NCBI GenBank assembly: GCA_900767645.1
Contig: CAAFZY010000029.1
Location: 1 to 48,622, forward strand
Direction of reading: 5' to 3'
From: Alphaproteobacteria bacterium
GTDB taxonomy: Bacteria > Pseudomonadota > Alphaproteobacteria > RF32 > CAG-239
DNA length: 48,622 nucleotides
The notes beneath the pieces were generated by a model. It saw only the letters and a program-made list of their open reading frames with translations, was not told where the DNA came from and did not search any database. Below are positions 32,909-40,703 of the stretch, piece by piece (position 1 is the stretch's first letter; each line of letters starts with the position of its first letter). Both the position numbers and the translations under genes were made by a program.

Positions 32909-33959
32909 AAAACACATCCTGTGAAATTTCATCTAAATCAATATGTTCAAGTTCTTCTTTGATTGTGGAAACAAAGTTTTGACGCACAAGAGTGGCCGCA
33001 TTGTTAATTGCAACCGAAAAACCGAACGAATCCGTGCCGCCGTGGCTTTTAACCGACAATCCGTTTAAGCCTACAAACATAGCACCGTTATAAAGCTTCG
33101 GGTTCATGGTTTTGCTGATGCTTTTGGCGGCAAAATACATGAACGGCAAGCCTATTTTTGCTAAAAACGAGTTATGAATTGCGTCTTTTATCATAACTCT
33201 GATAAGTTTGGCGGTGCCCTCAATTGATTTTAAGGCAACATTACCGGTAAAACCGTCGGCAACAATCACATCGGCTTTTCCGAACGGAATTTCATGCGGC
33301 TCAATATAACCGATAAAATCAATATCCATGGTCGAATTGCGAATCATTTGCGCGGCGTGGCGAATTTCTTCTTTGCCTTTCATTTCTTCAGCGCCGATAT
33401 TCAAAAGCGCAATGCGCGGACGATCAATGCCTAAAGCATGTTTAGCCAAAACATTGCCCATAACGGCAAATTCGGCTAAATTAACGGCACTGCATTCAGT
33501 ATTAGCGCCCAAATCAAGCATAACATACTTGCCAAAGCGGTGCGGCATAATGCTGACAATGGCAGGACGATGAATTTTTTGAATGGTTTTCAAGAGCATT
33601 TTTGAAATTGCCATCAAGGCACCGGTATTTCCGGCAGAAACAACTGCCTGTGCCTCGCCCTGACGAACAGCGTCAATGGCCTGATACATACTGGTGTTTT
33701 TGTTGCGGATAACCTGCGAAGGCTTATCTTCGTTATGCACCATTTCAGGCGAATGACGAATTTCACAAACGCTGCGCAGAAACGGAAAACGGTTAATCTC
33801 TTCTTGGACTCTGTCTTCGTCACCGAATACCAAAAAATGTATATCCTTATTTTCTTTGGCCGCAATCGCCAACCCTTCTATTACGACTCGGGGGGAATTA
33901 TCCCCCCCCATTGCGTCTACGGATATGACCAGATGATTATCAGTCAAAATCTGCTCCAT
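32895..33959 (-). CDS. plsX: Phosphate acyltransferase PlsX
   Basis: 354 residues with ISVDAMGGDNSPRVVIEG, VSAGNTGALMAIS, LDLGANTECSAVNL and VADGFTGNVALKSIEG. Makes acyl-phosphate from acyl-ACP for PlsY in phospholipid synthesis. Preceded by rpmF. Confidence 0.95.
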   Translation of the reverse strand: MEQILTDNHLVISVDAMGGDNSPRVVIEGLAIAAKENKDIHFLVFGDEDRVQEEINRFPFLRSVCEIRHSPEMVHNEDKPSQVIRNKNTSMYQAIDAVRQGEAQAVVSAGNTGALMAISKMLLKTIQKIHRPAIVSIMPHRFGKYVMLDLGANTECSAVNLAEFAVMGNVLAKHALGIDRPRIALLNIGAEEMKGKEEIRHAAQMIRNSTMDIDFIGYIEPHEIPFGKADVIVADGFTGNVALKSIEGTAKLIRVMIKDAIHNSFLAKIGLPFMYFAAKSISKTMNPKLYNGAMFVGLNGLSVKSHGGTDSFGFSVAINNAATLVRQNFVSTIKEELEHIDLDEISQDVFYEVY

Positions 33960-33974
33960 AATTTATTTTAAATT

Positions 33975-34163
33975 TTATTCTTTGTCTGCTTTCTGAGCAA
34001 CAATTTCTTTACCGTCATACTGGCCGCATTTCGGGCATACATTATGAGGTCTTTTCAATTCGCCGCAATTCGGGCATTCTTGATAAGCGTTTGCTTTCAA
34101 GGCATCGTGTGAACGACGCATGTCGCGACGAGATTTTGATGTTTTCTTCTTAGGTGTAGCCAT
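33975..34163 (-). CDS. rpmF: 50S ribosomal protein L32
   Basis: 62 residues: MATPKKKTSKSRRDMRRSHDA, then CPNCGELKRPHNVCPKCG, a complete zinc ribbon. Between DUF177 and plsX, as in most bacteria. Confidence 0.95.
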   Translation of the reverse strand: MATPKKKTSKSRRDMRRSHDALKANAYQECPNCGELKRPHNVCPKCGQYDGKEIVAQKADKE

Positions 34164-34319
34164 TTTCTTTCTCTTTTACTAAAAGGTTATTATTTCAACA
34201 ACTTATTCAGGCGCTATTATTAATGCATTTTTAATTTAAATGCAAGAAAAATATCCGCCGGATGGGTTAATGTGCTTTTATATAATTTTTTATCGCTTTG
34301 CAAGCCTTTTTTAACAGTT

Positions 34320-34841
34320 TTATTGCTTTTTTAACTTAGCAAGCACCGAAAACGGATTGTTTTGGCTTGTGGTTTCGGCATCGAACTCGCTTTCAAAGAT
34401 AAATTTTTCATCCTCACGGCGCGGATAATCTTCAAGCACCAATGCCAATTGTTCAATGGCAACATCTGCCAAATTTATCTGTCCGTTCTCAATAATATCG
34501 GGAACCTCATCATTAATTCCGGCCTCTAACTTACGAATATCTTTATAGGTGGCGACAGTATCATAAAAATATTCAAACGGAGCCTCATAAGTTTTAACAA
34601 AATTTTCCATTGAAACCACGCTTTGCCGTTCTATATCAGCTTTAACCATACCCCATATATCCAACCGATGCTCTTTTAAATGTAGCTTTAAATATATATC
34701 GGCAACAAACGATTTTACGTCTTCAACTTGCAAAATTTGCGCCAATGTCTTGCATTGTTCGGTGTCAGCAACTAAATGATAATGCTGTTCCTGCTGATTT
34801 AAATCAGCAATATGCAGAGGATATGAAAAATCTTTTTGCAT
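34320..34841 (-). CDS. DUF177 (YceD) family protein
   Basis: 173 residues, first gene of the rpmF-plsX run. It has VKTYEAPFEYFYDTV and the DUF177 region NGQINLADVAIEQLALVLEDYPR; the usual Cys motif is reduced. YceD relatives are linked to 23S rRNA processing. Starts divergently from the lipoprotein gene at 34903. Confidence 0.8.
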   Translation of the reverse strand: MQKDFSYPLHIADLNQQEQHYHLVADTEQCKTLAQILQVEDVKSFVADIYLKLHLKEHRLDIWGMVKADIERQSVVSMENFVKTYEAPFEYFYDTVATYKDIRKLEAGINDEVPDIIENGQINLADVAIEQLALVLEDYPRREDEKFIFESEFDAETTSQNNPFSVLAKLKKQ

Positions 34842-34902
34842 AAATAAATTCCTTGTGTTATAAAACCATAATTAATCAGTATAATCGTTTAAGGATATTA
34901 AG

Positions 34903-35361
34903 ATGTCAATACGCAAATTAGGTTTATTAGGCTTTATTATGTTGCTCGGCGCTTGTTCAAGCGATGTTTTTTTGGTTCACAACGGCAACATGCCGTCAAC
35001 GGATAAAATTGATCAAGTGGCAAAAGGACAGACCCGTGCCGAAGTTGAACATATTTTAGGCGCCCCGTCGGCAGTTACATCATTTGATGCCAATACATGG
35101 ATTTATATGTCTTCCACCTTAAAAAAAGTGGCGTTTTTGAAACCTGAAGAAACCAAACGCGATGTTTTGGCGATTACTTTTAATGATAAAGGATTAGTAA
35201 CCGATATTAAAACCTATAATAAAGAAGACGGCAAAAATATTACCATTGATAAAACCGAAACCCCGACGGTCGGACACGATATCGGATTTTTCCGCAAATA
35301 CTTCGGCGGTGTTGGCGCTTATATGCCGATTGCCCCATCCGATTCCGGCAATAAGTTATAG
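34903..35361 (+). CDS. bamE: BamE/OmlA-type outer-membrane lipoprotein
   Basis: 152 residues with lipobox LLGAC, then KIDQVAKGQTRAEVEHILGAPSAVTSFDANTWIYMSS, the SmpA/OmlA domain. Part of the BAM complex that inserts outer-membrane proteins. The divergent neighbour DUF177 is the usual alphaproteobacterial partner. A TTAAGGATA ribosome site precedes the ATG. Confidence 0.88.
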   Translation: MSIRKLGLLGFIMLLGACSSDVFLVHNGNMPSTDKIDQVAKGQTRAEVEHILGAPSAVTSFDANTWIYMSSTLKKVAFLKPEETKRDVLAITFNDKGLVTDIKTYNKEDGKNITIDKTETPTVGHDIGFFRKYFGGVGAYMPIAPSDSGNKL

Positions 35362-35370
35362 TATTTTATG

Positions 35371-35395
35371 AAAGGCGCTTTTTAAGGCGCCTTTT
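35371..35395 (+). terminator. Terminator after bamE
   Basis: AAAGGCGC and GCGCCTTT stem with following T run, just before leader F. Confidence 0.8.
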
Positions 35396-35399
35396 TATT

Positions 35400-35483
35400 A
35401 CAACTTATGCACAGCATGGACTCGTAAATATTGCAAAAAAAAAACGCGAGCTAAAATCTTTTCAGAATTAACTTTTTGAGGAG
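35400..35483 (+). promoter_or_regulatory. Pilin-cassette leader, copy F
   Basis: DnaA-box consensus TTATGCACA (35405-35413), ACTCGTAAATATTGC, ten A, CGCGAGC, TAAAAT, GAGGAG (35478-35483). It begins 5 bp after the bamE terminator. Confidence 0.75.
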
Positions 35484-35493
35484 ATTTTTACTC

Positions 35494-36126
35494 ATGAATA
35501 CACAATCCGGTCGTTCAATGGTCGAGATGCTTGGCGTTTTAGCGATAATAGGAGTTTTAAGCGTCGGCGCTATTGCCGGTTACTCCAAAGCAATGATGAA
35601 GTACAAGCTTAACAAACAGGCACAAGGCTTTAGCTTTTTATTGAATGAGGCAATTAAAATAAAAGAAGAGATGTGGACCCGCTTGCTTAAGCACCATGAA
35701 AGCTTATCTGCTGAATTGGTTGGCATTTTGACTAAAACCAACTCTGTTCCCGACGGTTTTACTTATGATTTAAGCAAAAGCAGCGTTTATGACACTTTTA
35801 AAAATCCCATTCAATTTTATTGCTATGCCACCGACACTTATGCTGAATATATGCTCGCATACAACATGACTAAATCAAGCTATTCAGTGGAAATTTGCCG
35901 CAATATGGTACTCGCCGCTAAAGAAAACACCGCTGATTTATATTTTTTGCAAATGCGTTCGGTACAAGAAGCAATATCCGCAAACTATTTATATGGTGAT
36001 AGAAAATGTAATTCGTCACATTGCTTGCGCAGCGCCGGTATTAAAGAAATTGATGATTTTTGCTCATCATGCGCCAATAACAGCAATTGCACATTGTTCG
36101 TTTATTTAGACCACATTAATTTTTAA
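35494..36126 (+). CDS. Prepilin-like protein, family copy F
   Basis: 210 residues; leader MNTQSG as in copy A, without a palindromic insert. Over the first 43 residues the protein is identical to copy A, but I count 21 synonymous codon differences. The C-terminal part groups with copy E: FSFLLNEAIKI, EICRNMVLAAKENTADL, LQMRSVQEA. C-x2-C-x5-C as FCSSCANNSNC, plus KCNSSHC. ATG 35494 follows GAGGAG. Confidence 0.85.
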   Translation: MNTQSGRSMVEMLGVLAIIGVLSVGAIAGYSKAMMKYKLNKQAQGFSFLLNEAIKIKEEMWTRLLKHHESLSAELVGILTKTNSVPDGFTYDLSKSSVYDTFKNPIQFYCYATDTYAEYMLAYNMTKSSYSVEICRNMVLAAKENTADLYFLQMRSVQEAISANYLYGDRKCNSSHCLRSAGIKEIDDFCSSCANNSNCTLFVYLDHINF

Positions 36127-36127
36127 C

Positions 36128-36163
36128 AAAAAAATCTCTCACCTTCCGATGAGAGATTTTTTT
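36128..36163. terminator. Bidirectional terminator
   Basis: AAAAAAATCTCTC-ACCTTCCGAT-GAGAGATTTTTTT between convergent pilin F and the 36180 gene. Confidence 0.88.
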
Positions 36164-36179
36164 ATAAGTTCAGAAACAA

Positions 36180-36716
36180 TTATTTCTTTTTAGCCGGTTT
36201 GCGACCTGCTTTTTTAGCCGCAGTTTTTTTAGCCGGTTTGTTTTCAGCTTTCGGTTCTTTTTCAACCACTTTAATTTCAACAAATTTAACTAATTTGATG
36301 TCTGAAAAATAAGCAAAATAAGTTGCGGTAAACAAAGCAACCCAAAATACAATCCAGAACACGCAAATGTATACCGGAATATAAGCTTCATAGTAGCTTT
36401 GATACCAGTCAACGTTAGTAGCGGTAGCAAAAAGATGTCCGTCAACTTTTCCGGGGATATTGCCGAAAATAATACTGAAATATTTAATAAAGCCTAATGC
36501 CGCCAAATAAATTGAAAGCTTAGGAAATCTTTTCCAAAAAGCGTTAAGCCATGCAAAAGAATCTTTAAACGCCAAAACAATAACGGCTAATAAGACTACG
36601 GTAATAAAACCCAAATCCCAAAGCCATGCGCTGTTACCGGCAAAATAAGCAATTATGTATGATACAAAAAAGTAAAAGCCACCTAACAACAGTGCCTCTC
36701 TAATAAATGGTTTCAT
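36180..36716 (-). CDS. Membrane protein with basic C-terminal tail
   Basis: 178 residues, four membrane segments (near 10-27, 34-50, 70-85, 115-140), then a cytosolic tail rich in Lys and Ala ending KKTAAKKAGRKPAKKK, like histone H1 or nucleoid-protein tails. No family recognised. The tail could bind nucleic acid or acidic lipids. Confidence 0.6.
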   Translation of the reverse strand: MKPFIREALLLGGFYFFVSYIIAYFAGNSAWLWDLGFITVVLLAVIVLAFKDSFAWLNAFWKRFPKLSIYLAALGFIKYFSIIFGNIPGKVDGHLFATATNVDWYQSYYEAYIPVYICVFWIVFWVALFTATYFAYFSDIKLVKFVEIKVVEKEPKAENKPAKKTAAKKAGRKPAKKK

Positions 36717-36844
36717 CGTTCCTCCTTTAAATCTGATTACCCATTACGTTTTTTATATGCTAAAACTTTTAAATAAGCGTTAAAGCTATGCTCAGCATTT
36801 TATTTACACGAACGATTAAAACATTTATTTTTAATTTTGTAAAG

Positions 36845-37081
36845 TTAATTGCCGGTTTTGCACAGCTCTAACTCCTGCCTTAACTTATTAATCCGCCCTA
36901 TCCATTCCCATGTGTTAGGAAAATCATTGTAACTCGCCTTTTCAAGCTCCGCGGCAACTTTGGCGCCAGCCGTCGGATAAACCGGACAGTTGTTATAATT
37001 CACCGCCGCGCATGAGGTTAAGCAAATCAGCACGGCCGGCATTAGGCTTAACCCAAATTTTTGCCTTTTCTTTTTCAACAT
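36845..37081 (-). CDS. Outer-membrane spanin lipoprotein, Rz1-like
   Basis: 78 residues with a lipoprotein signal (LMPAVLICLTSC, lipobox LTSC). Its start lies inside the Rz-like gene in another frame; the overlap is 89 nt. Short lipoprotein plus overlapping type II membrane protein next to an endolysin is the classic spanin arrangement, which fuses inner and outer membranes in lysis. Confidence 0.75.
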   Translation of the reverse strand: MLKKKRQKFGLSLMPAVLICLTSCAAVNYNNCPVYPTAGAKVAAELEKASYNDFPNTWEWIGRINKLRQELELCKTGN

Positions 37082-37229
37082 ATTTTATCACCTCCACTTG
37101 TTTTATTACCTCTTTGCCCTGTTCTTTTATGATTTTGACCTCGCTATGCGAACGCCCCAACATATAACAGGCGGCGCAAAGGGCGGCAATCAAGAACATA
37201 CTTACCGCCCATTTATTAAGCTCCGTCAT
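36993..37229 (-). CDS. Inner-membrane spanin, Rz-like
   Basis: 78 residues from ATG 37229 (MTELNKWAVSMFLIAALCAA), whose ATG overlaps the stop of the 52-residue ORF upstream (TAATG). N-terminal membrane segment, then a periplasmic charged coiled coil (KIIKEQGKEVIKQVEVIKYVEKEK). A longer frame to 37301 lies in the upstream ORF. Confidence 0.75.
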   Translation of the reverse strand: MTELNKWAVSMFLIAALCAACYMLGRSHSEVKIIKEQGKEVIKQVEVIKYVEKEKAKIWVKPNAGRADLLNLMRGGEL

Positions 37230-37387
37230 TACATCAGCCCCAACAACGCCGTCGGCGCGCACACCGCAACCACCGCCAGCACCAACAGCGCCAACACGCA
37301 CAACTTAAACACCTGATTACGGCTCAGCTTGTGGATAATCGCTTTGTGTACCTCATATCTGCAACTGTGCTTTTTACGTTTTATCAT
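37229..37387 (-). CDS. 52-residue membrane ORF in the lysis cassette
   Basis: Short ORF starting MIKRKKHSCRYEVHKAIIHK, then a hydrophobic stretch FKLCVLALLVLAVVAVC near the C-terminus. Its ATG overlaps the endolysin TGA (ATGA), and its TAA overlaps the Rz ATG, so it is coupled on both sides. Basic N-terminus in, one membrane segment. A holin or antiholin role is possible. Confidence 0.6.
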   Translation of the reverse strand: MIKRKKHSCRYEVHKAIIHKLSRNQVFKLCVLALLVLAVVAVCAPTALLGLM

Positions 37388-37854
37388 ACTTCAAACCTCC
37401 CCGTTTCAATGGTTTTGGCAATACGCTCCGCCCGCTTGCCGACATCGCGCGCGTATTTTGAGTTTAAGCACTCTTTGGCGGCTCCGCGATAATTGCCGAT
37501 TTCTAAATCGTAAAGCATTTTTTTGAACCGCAACAAACCTTTAATACCCAAATTAAAAGCCATATCCAAAAGCGCATACTTGCGTTCGGCATCAAGCATA
37601 TTCCAACACTTGATATTATTGCGGCAATCCGCCAACACGCGGCGAATATCATTACGCAATAAGTATTCAGCCGTTTCCATAGTTATACCTTTGCTCCAGT
37701 CACCAACCACTTTCTTTTCTGCCGCGGTTAAAGGATTGGTAATTAAATTGCGCCCCACGCCGATGGTTAAATACCCCATCGGGCAACGATAAGGTTTTAA
37801 ATTTAACCCCTCGTGCATAATGAGGCGCTCAACAATTTCTTCCGTGCTTATCAT
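37384..37854 (-). CDS. Phage endolysin, GH24 lysozyme
   Basis: 156 residues with E15-x8-C24-x5-T30 in HEGLNLKPYRCPMGYLTIG, the lambdoid-type variant of the T4 E-D-T triad, then VLADCRNNIKCWNML and FNLGIKGLLRFKKML. No N-terminal signal or SAR segment, so it needs a holin. ATG overlaps the upstream TGA. Confidence 0.88.
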   Translation of the reverse strand: MISTEEIVERLIMHEGLNLKPYRCPMGYLTIGVGRNLITNPLTAAEKKVVGDWSKGITMETAEYLLRNDIRRVLADCRNNIKCWNMLDAERKYALLDMAFNLGIKGLLRFKKMLYDLEIGNYRGAAKECLNSKYARDVGKRAERIAKTIETGRFEV

Positions 37855-38108
37855 GGCTTGCTCCGCTTAGTCTTTTCTTTGTAAAGCAGGTCAACCTTTA
37901 CTTTGATTTCAGCAAGTAATTCATTGTTTTTATTCAAACAATCCGCGATTGAATCATGCTTATGCTCAATAGCGTCAATCCGCTTGCCGTGGCTCGCAAG
38001 GCGCTCTTCCTGCCTTGCCTTCCATTCGCCGAGCTTTACGATTAATGCCAGAAACCCCAAAATTGACGAGCAACCGCTGACCGCACCGACCAAATTTATA
38101 AATTCCAT
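37851..38108 (-). CDS. Holin-like membrane protein with coiled coil
   Basis: 85 residues from ATG 38108, with GGAG upstream. One membrane segment (FINLVGAVSGCSSILGFLALIV), then a charged coiled coil (WKARQEERLASHGKRIDAIEHKHDS). Position before the endolysin suggests a holin or lysis accessory protein of XhlA type. The stop overlaps the endolysin ATG. Confidence 0.6.
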   Translation of the reverse strand: MEFINLVGAVSGCSSILGFLALIVKLGEWKARQEERLASHGKRIDAIEHKHDSIADCLNKNNELLAEIKVKVDLLYKEKTKRSKP

Positions 38109-38127
38109 ATTATTTTCTCCTATAAAA

Positions 38128-38164
38128 CACAATGCCGCGCAATATTCATTCGCACGGCATTGTT
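38128..38164 (-). terminator. Terminator between tail and lysis genes
   Basis: ACAATGCCG and CGGCATTGT form a stem, followed on the minus strand by GTTTTATAGG. It may reduce rather than stop reading into the lysis genes. Confidence 0.6.
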
Positions 38165-38178
38165 TGATAATTAATTTG

Positions 38179-39303
38179 TTACTGCAAAATAATTGCCGGA
38201 ATCACAAACCCGCTTTCCGGCACGGCTTTGGCGTAAATGCGCACATAACCGTTACCGGCGCTTGCCACCGGCGCAAAGTTTCCGCTCTCGCACTGCTCCA
38301 AGCCGAAATTGACGCTCGGAACATGCTCTGCCAAAGCGTCCGCAAGCGCAATATCCGCCCTAAACGGATAATCAGAATATGTTTCATCGGCAACGAATAA
38401 TTCGGTTGTGACCGCAACGTTTTCTTCTTTTATCACCGGCGACGAATCTAATATATCCTGCTTAATTTTAGCATATAAGCTTTCCAAATCAGCCGTATAC
38501 TTATCATACGCCGCCTGCAAAGCGTTTAGCGCCGTGTTCATCTGCTCAATTACAGCATTAACGTCAAGCTCGGAAATTTCCGCCGTGTTGTTGGCAACCT
38601 GCAAATAAAGACAAAGCTTTACCGCCGGCGGCTGCACCGTGTTGCTTGCGCCGTAAATATCACTCGATTTTGAAGCGTCAAACATTGTGGTACATTGCGC
38701 GCCGCTGCTTGAACCGTCTTTAGAGTTGGTGTGATAAAAATCACCGTTTTCAGAGTTGTAAAACGCACCGGACGGCTCGCCCATGCGGTACGGGCGCAAA
38801 CTGCCGGTAATATTCGGCAATCCGGCTTTTTCCTCTTTGGCAAGCTCGGTTAAATCGGCAATGCTTGAAATAAATTTGCTGATTTTCGGCAACCGCACAT
38901 GACCGTTTAAGCTGTCAATGTAAAAGCTTGCGCACTGTCCGTACGTTTCAAGCTTTTCGGCATATTCTTCCGCGGTTACGGTTTGCAAAGTTCCGAGTTT
39001 TGACATGGTATTGATTTTATTCCAAAACTGCGGATACAAACTTTTACAGTTGGTAATGGTTTCACCGGTCCAAAGCGGATAAGCCCCGACCGGCGCCGTG
39101 CCTGAAAAACTGTAATAAACATCTAACATTTCACGCGTCGGCTTGTTTTTTAAATCGGCTATTGCCTTACGTATATCGTTTAAGTCGGCGTTAATGCCAT
39201 TGGCAAACGATTTAACCGCCTCAAAATTGGCGTTTACCTCTGATGCCACGGCTTTTTTGCCGCCCTCAAACTCATACGGATACACTAAATTGGTATCTGT
39301 CAT
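38179..39303 (-). CDS. Phage tail fibre/collar-like protein
   Basis: 374 residues. It has an N-terminal coiled coil (NFEAVKSFANGINADLNDIRKAIADLKN), then a tail-collar-like region GTAPVGAYPLWTGETI, LYPQFW and NGHVRLPKI, with a Ser/Gly-rich loop, a further coiled coil, and a beta-rich end. Likely receptor-binding part of the tail. Confidence 0.7.
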   Translation of the reverse strand: MTDTNLVYPYEFEGGKKAVASEVNANFEAVKSFANGINADLNDIRKAIADLKNKPTREMLDVYYSFSGTAPVGAYPLWTGETITNCKSLYPQFWNKINTMSKLGTLQTVTAEEYAEKLETYGQCASFYIDSLNGHVRLPKISKFISSIADLTELAKEEKAGLPNITGSLRPYRMGEPSGAFYNSENGDFYHTNSKDGSSSGAQCTTMFDASKSSDIYGASNTVQPPAVKLCLYLQVANNTAEISELDVNAVIEQMNTALNALQAAYDKYTADLESLYAKIKQDILDSSPVIKEENVAVTTELFVADETYSDYPFRADIALADALAEHVPSVNFGLEQCESGNFAPVASAGNGYVRIYAKAVPESGFVIPAIILQ

Positions 39304-39330
39304 TTTATTTTCTCCTCCATAAAATGATTG

Positions 39331-40059
39331 TTAAAACAAATTATTAAGCTGTCCGCCGAGAACTGAGCCGATTTGTCCGCCGGCCGGACCACCGAAATAA
39401 TATCCGGCGCCGGCACCAAGCAAATTGCCCCAATTAAGCTTTGAAGAGCTACTGTTGCCATCCTCGCTTTTTGATGCTAATTTGCTGACATCACCACCTA
39501 ATCTGCCCATGCTGTTCATTCCGCCAAGCATACTTGCCAAACTGCTTATACCGCTGCTGTTAAACTCGTTAGCATTTTGAGCATTGCGTAATGCCTGCTG
39601 ATATAAATTGCCGCTCAGATTACCGATACCCATCATATTTGAATACGGAACCTGATAATAGCCGAACAAATTATTGAGCATATTGGCGTTGCGTGTATTT
39701 TCATTTGCCATAGCGTCGGTTTCAAGATCGGCCAACTTACTCGCAAACTGACCGCTCATTTGATTAATGCTTGAACCACGTGTTAAACCGCGGCTTGCGA
39801 GCGGATTAATCAAATTATTTTCAAAGCTTTGATTTGCCAACCGATTGCGTTGCGCGGTTTGCGCCTTAAAAATATTACTGTTATACGTCGGGTTTACCAA
39901 CTGCTCCATATACTGCGGAATATACTTTCCGGTCATATTTATCAATTTGGTTTCAAAATCTGACGGATTATAAGTTGTTCCGTATTTATCGGTTGTGGCA
40001 GAACCATATAAATTTCCGCTTGAAAATGTTTGCGGTTTTGCCTTTATTTTACTAGACAT
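39331..40059 (-). CDS. Phage virion protein, glycine-rich, probable ejection protein
   Basis: 242 residues, rich in Asn, Gly and Ser, with a glycine-zipper C-terminus (NLLGAGAGYYFGGPAGGQIG), as in membrane-penetrating proteins of podoviruses. It overlaps the upstream gene by 16 nt. Position after gp10-like genes fits an ejection protein; no homology recognised. Confidence 0.5.
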   Translation of the reverse strand: MSSKIKAKPQTFSSGNLYGSATTDKYGTTYNPSDFETKLINMTGKYIPQYMEQLVNPTYNSNIFKAQTAQRNRLANQSFENNLINPLASRGLTRGSSINQMSGQFASKLADLETDAMANENTRNANMLNNLFGYYQVPYSNMMGIGNLSGNLYQQALRNAQNANEFNSSGISSLASMLGGMNSMGRLGGDVSKLASKSEDGNSSSSKLNWGNLLGAGAGYYFGGPAGGQIGSVLGGQLNNLF

Positions 40060-40454
40060 TTTTGTTTCTCCTTTACTGTTGATTTTCTTAAAAGTTGATT
40101 TTTGCGGCTATACCATTTGAACCCTGCCCGCTTTAACGCGATTACCGCATTAAGGTGTCGGGTATGGGCATACAGCTCATCAAACATTGCCGCAATTTGG
40201 CGAATGGCTTCCACCGCCTCTTTATGATGTTTGCGAACCATATATCCTCCCAAATAATTTTTGTTATCGTCTTTACCCTGATAAACAAAGGCCGAGCCGA
40301 TATATCCTTGCTGATAGACATTAAAAAAACGGCTGTTGGCAAGTATGCCCTCAAAGCCGTTTTCATCATCTAAGTTTTGCCGGTTAAGCTCAAAAAGCTC
40401 ACGGGCTTTATCCTTTTCAAAGAACGGACTGTCCTTTTCAATTAACACTACCAC
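40044..40454 (-). CDS. GNAT-like phage internal protein
   Basis: 136 residues, GTG start preceded by GGAGGAG. The C-terminal HLNAVIALKRAGFKWYSRKNQLL looks like the end of a GNAT fold, and ALFV-type strand FVYQGKDDNKNYLGGYMVRKHHKEAVEAI fits its core. T7 gp13-like virion proteins share this fold. No acetyl-CoA loop (RxxGxG) seen, so it is probably structural. Confidence 0.45.
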   Translation of the reverse strand: MVVLIEKDSPFFEKDKARELFELNRQNLDDENGFEGILANSRFFNVYQQGYIGSAFVYQGKDDNKNYLGGYMVRKHHKEAVEAIRQIAAMFDELYAHTRHLNAVIALKRAGFKWYSRKNQLLRKSTVKEKQKCLVK

Positions 40455-40466
40455 GGTTACTCCTCC

Positions 40467-40682
40467 TTATTTGATGATTTTTACTTCTACCGGCGTTGTA
40501 TCTACTTCTTCCATTTGCTTTTTTTCATTATACAATCCGGCAAGTTTACCTTTAAGCTCTTCCGCTTTAAGCGCCAAGCTTACGTTTTCTTGCGAGATTG
40601 CCATATCTTGCAAACGGGTCAAAGTATCAAAGCTTTCAGCCGGCTGGTACGAAACCTTGCCGGCCGCTGTTTTTTTCTTCAT
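40467..40682 (-). CDS. Small phage protein, coiled coil
   Basis: 71 residues, helical and charged (LTRLQDMAISQENVSLALKAEELKGKLAGLYNEKKQMEE). Unknown; good ribosome site GGAGG. Sits between gp10-like and GNAT-like genes. Confidence 0.6.
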   Translation of the reverse strand: MKKKTAAGKVSYQPAESFDTLTRLQDMAISQENVSLALKAEELKGKLAGLYNEKKQMEEVDTTPVEVKIIK

Positions 40683-40703
40683 ACATGCCTCCTTGTTAAA
40701 ATG

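Noticed and set aside
111..35483. Leaders as integron attC sites
   Set aside because: Cassettes are scattered singly, not head to tail in an array, the leader lacks paired R/L boxes around a stem, and no integrase is seen.
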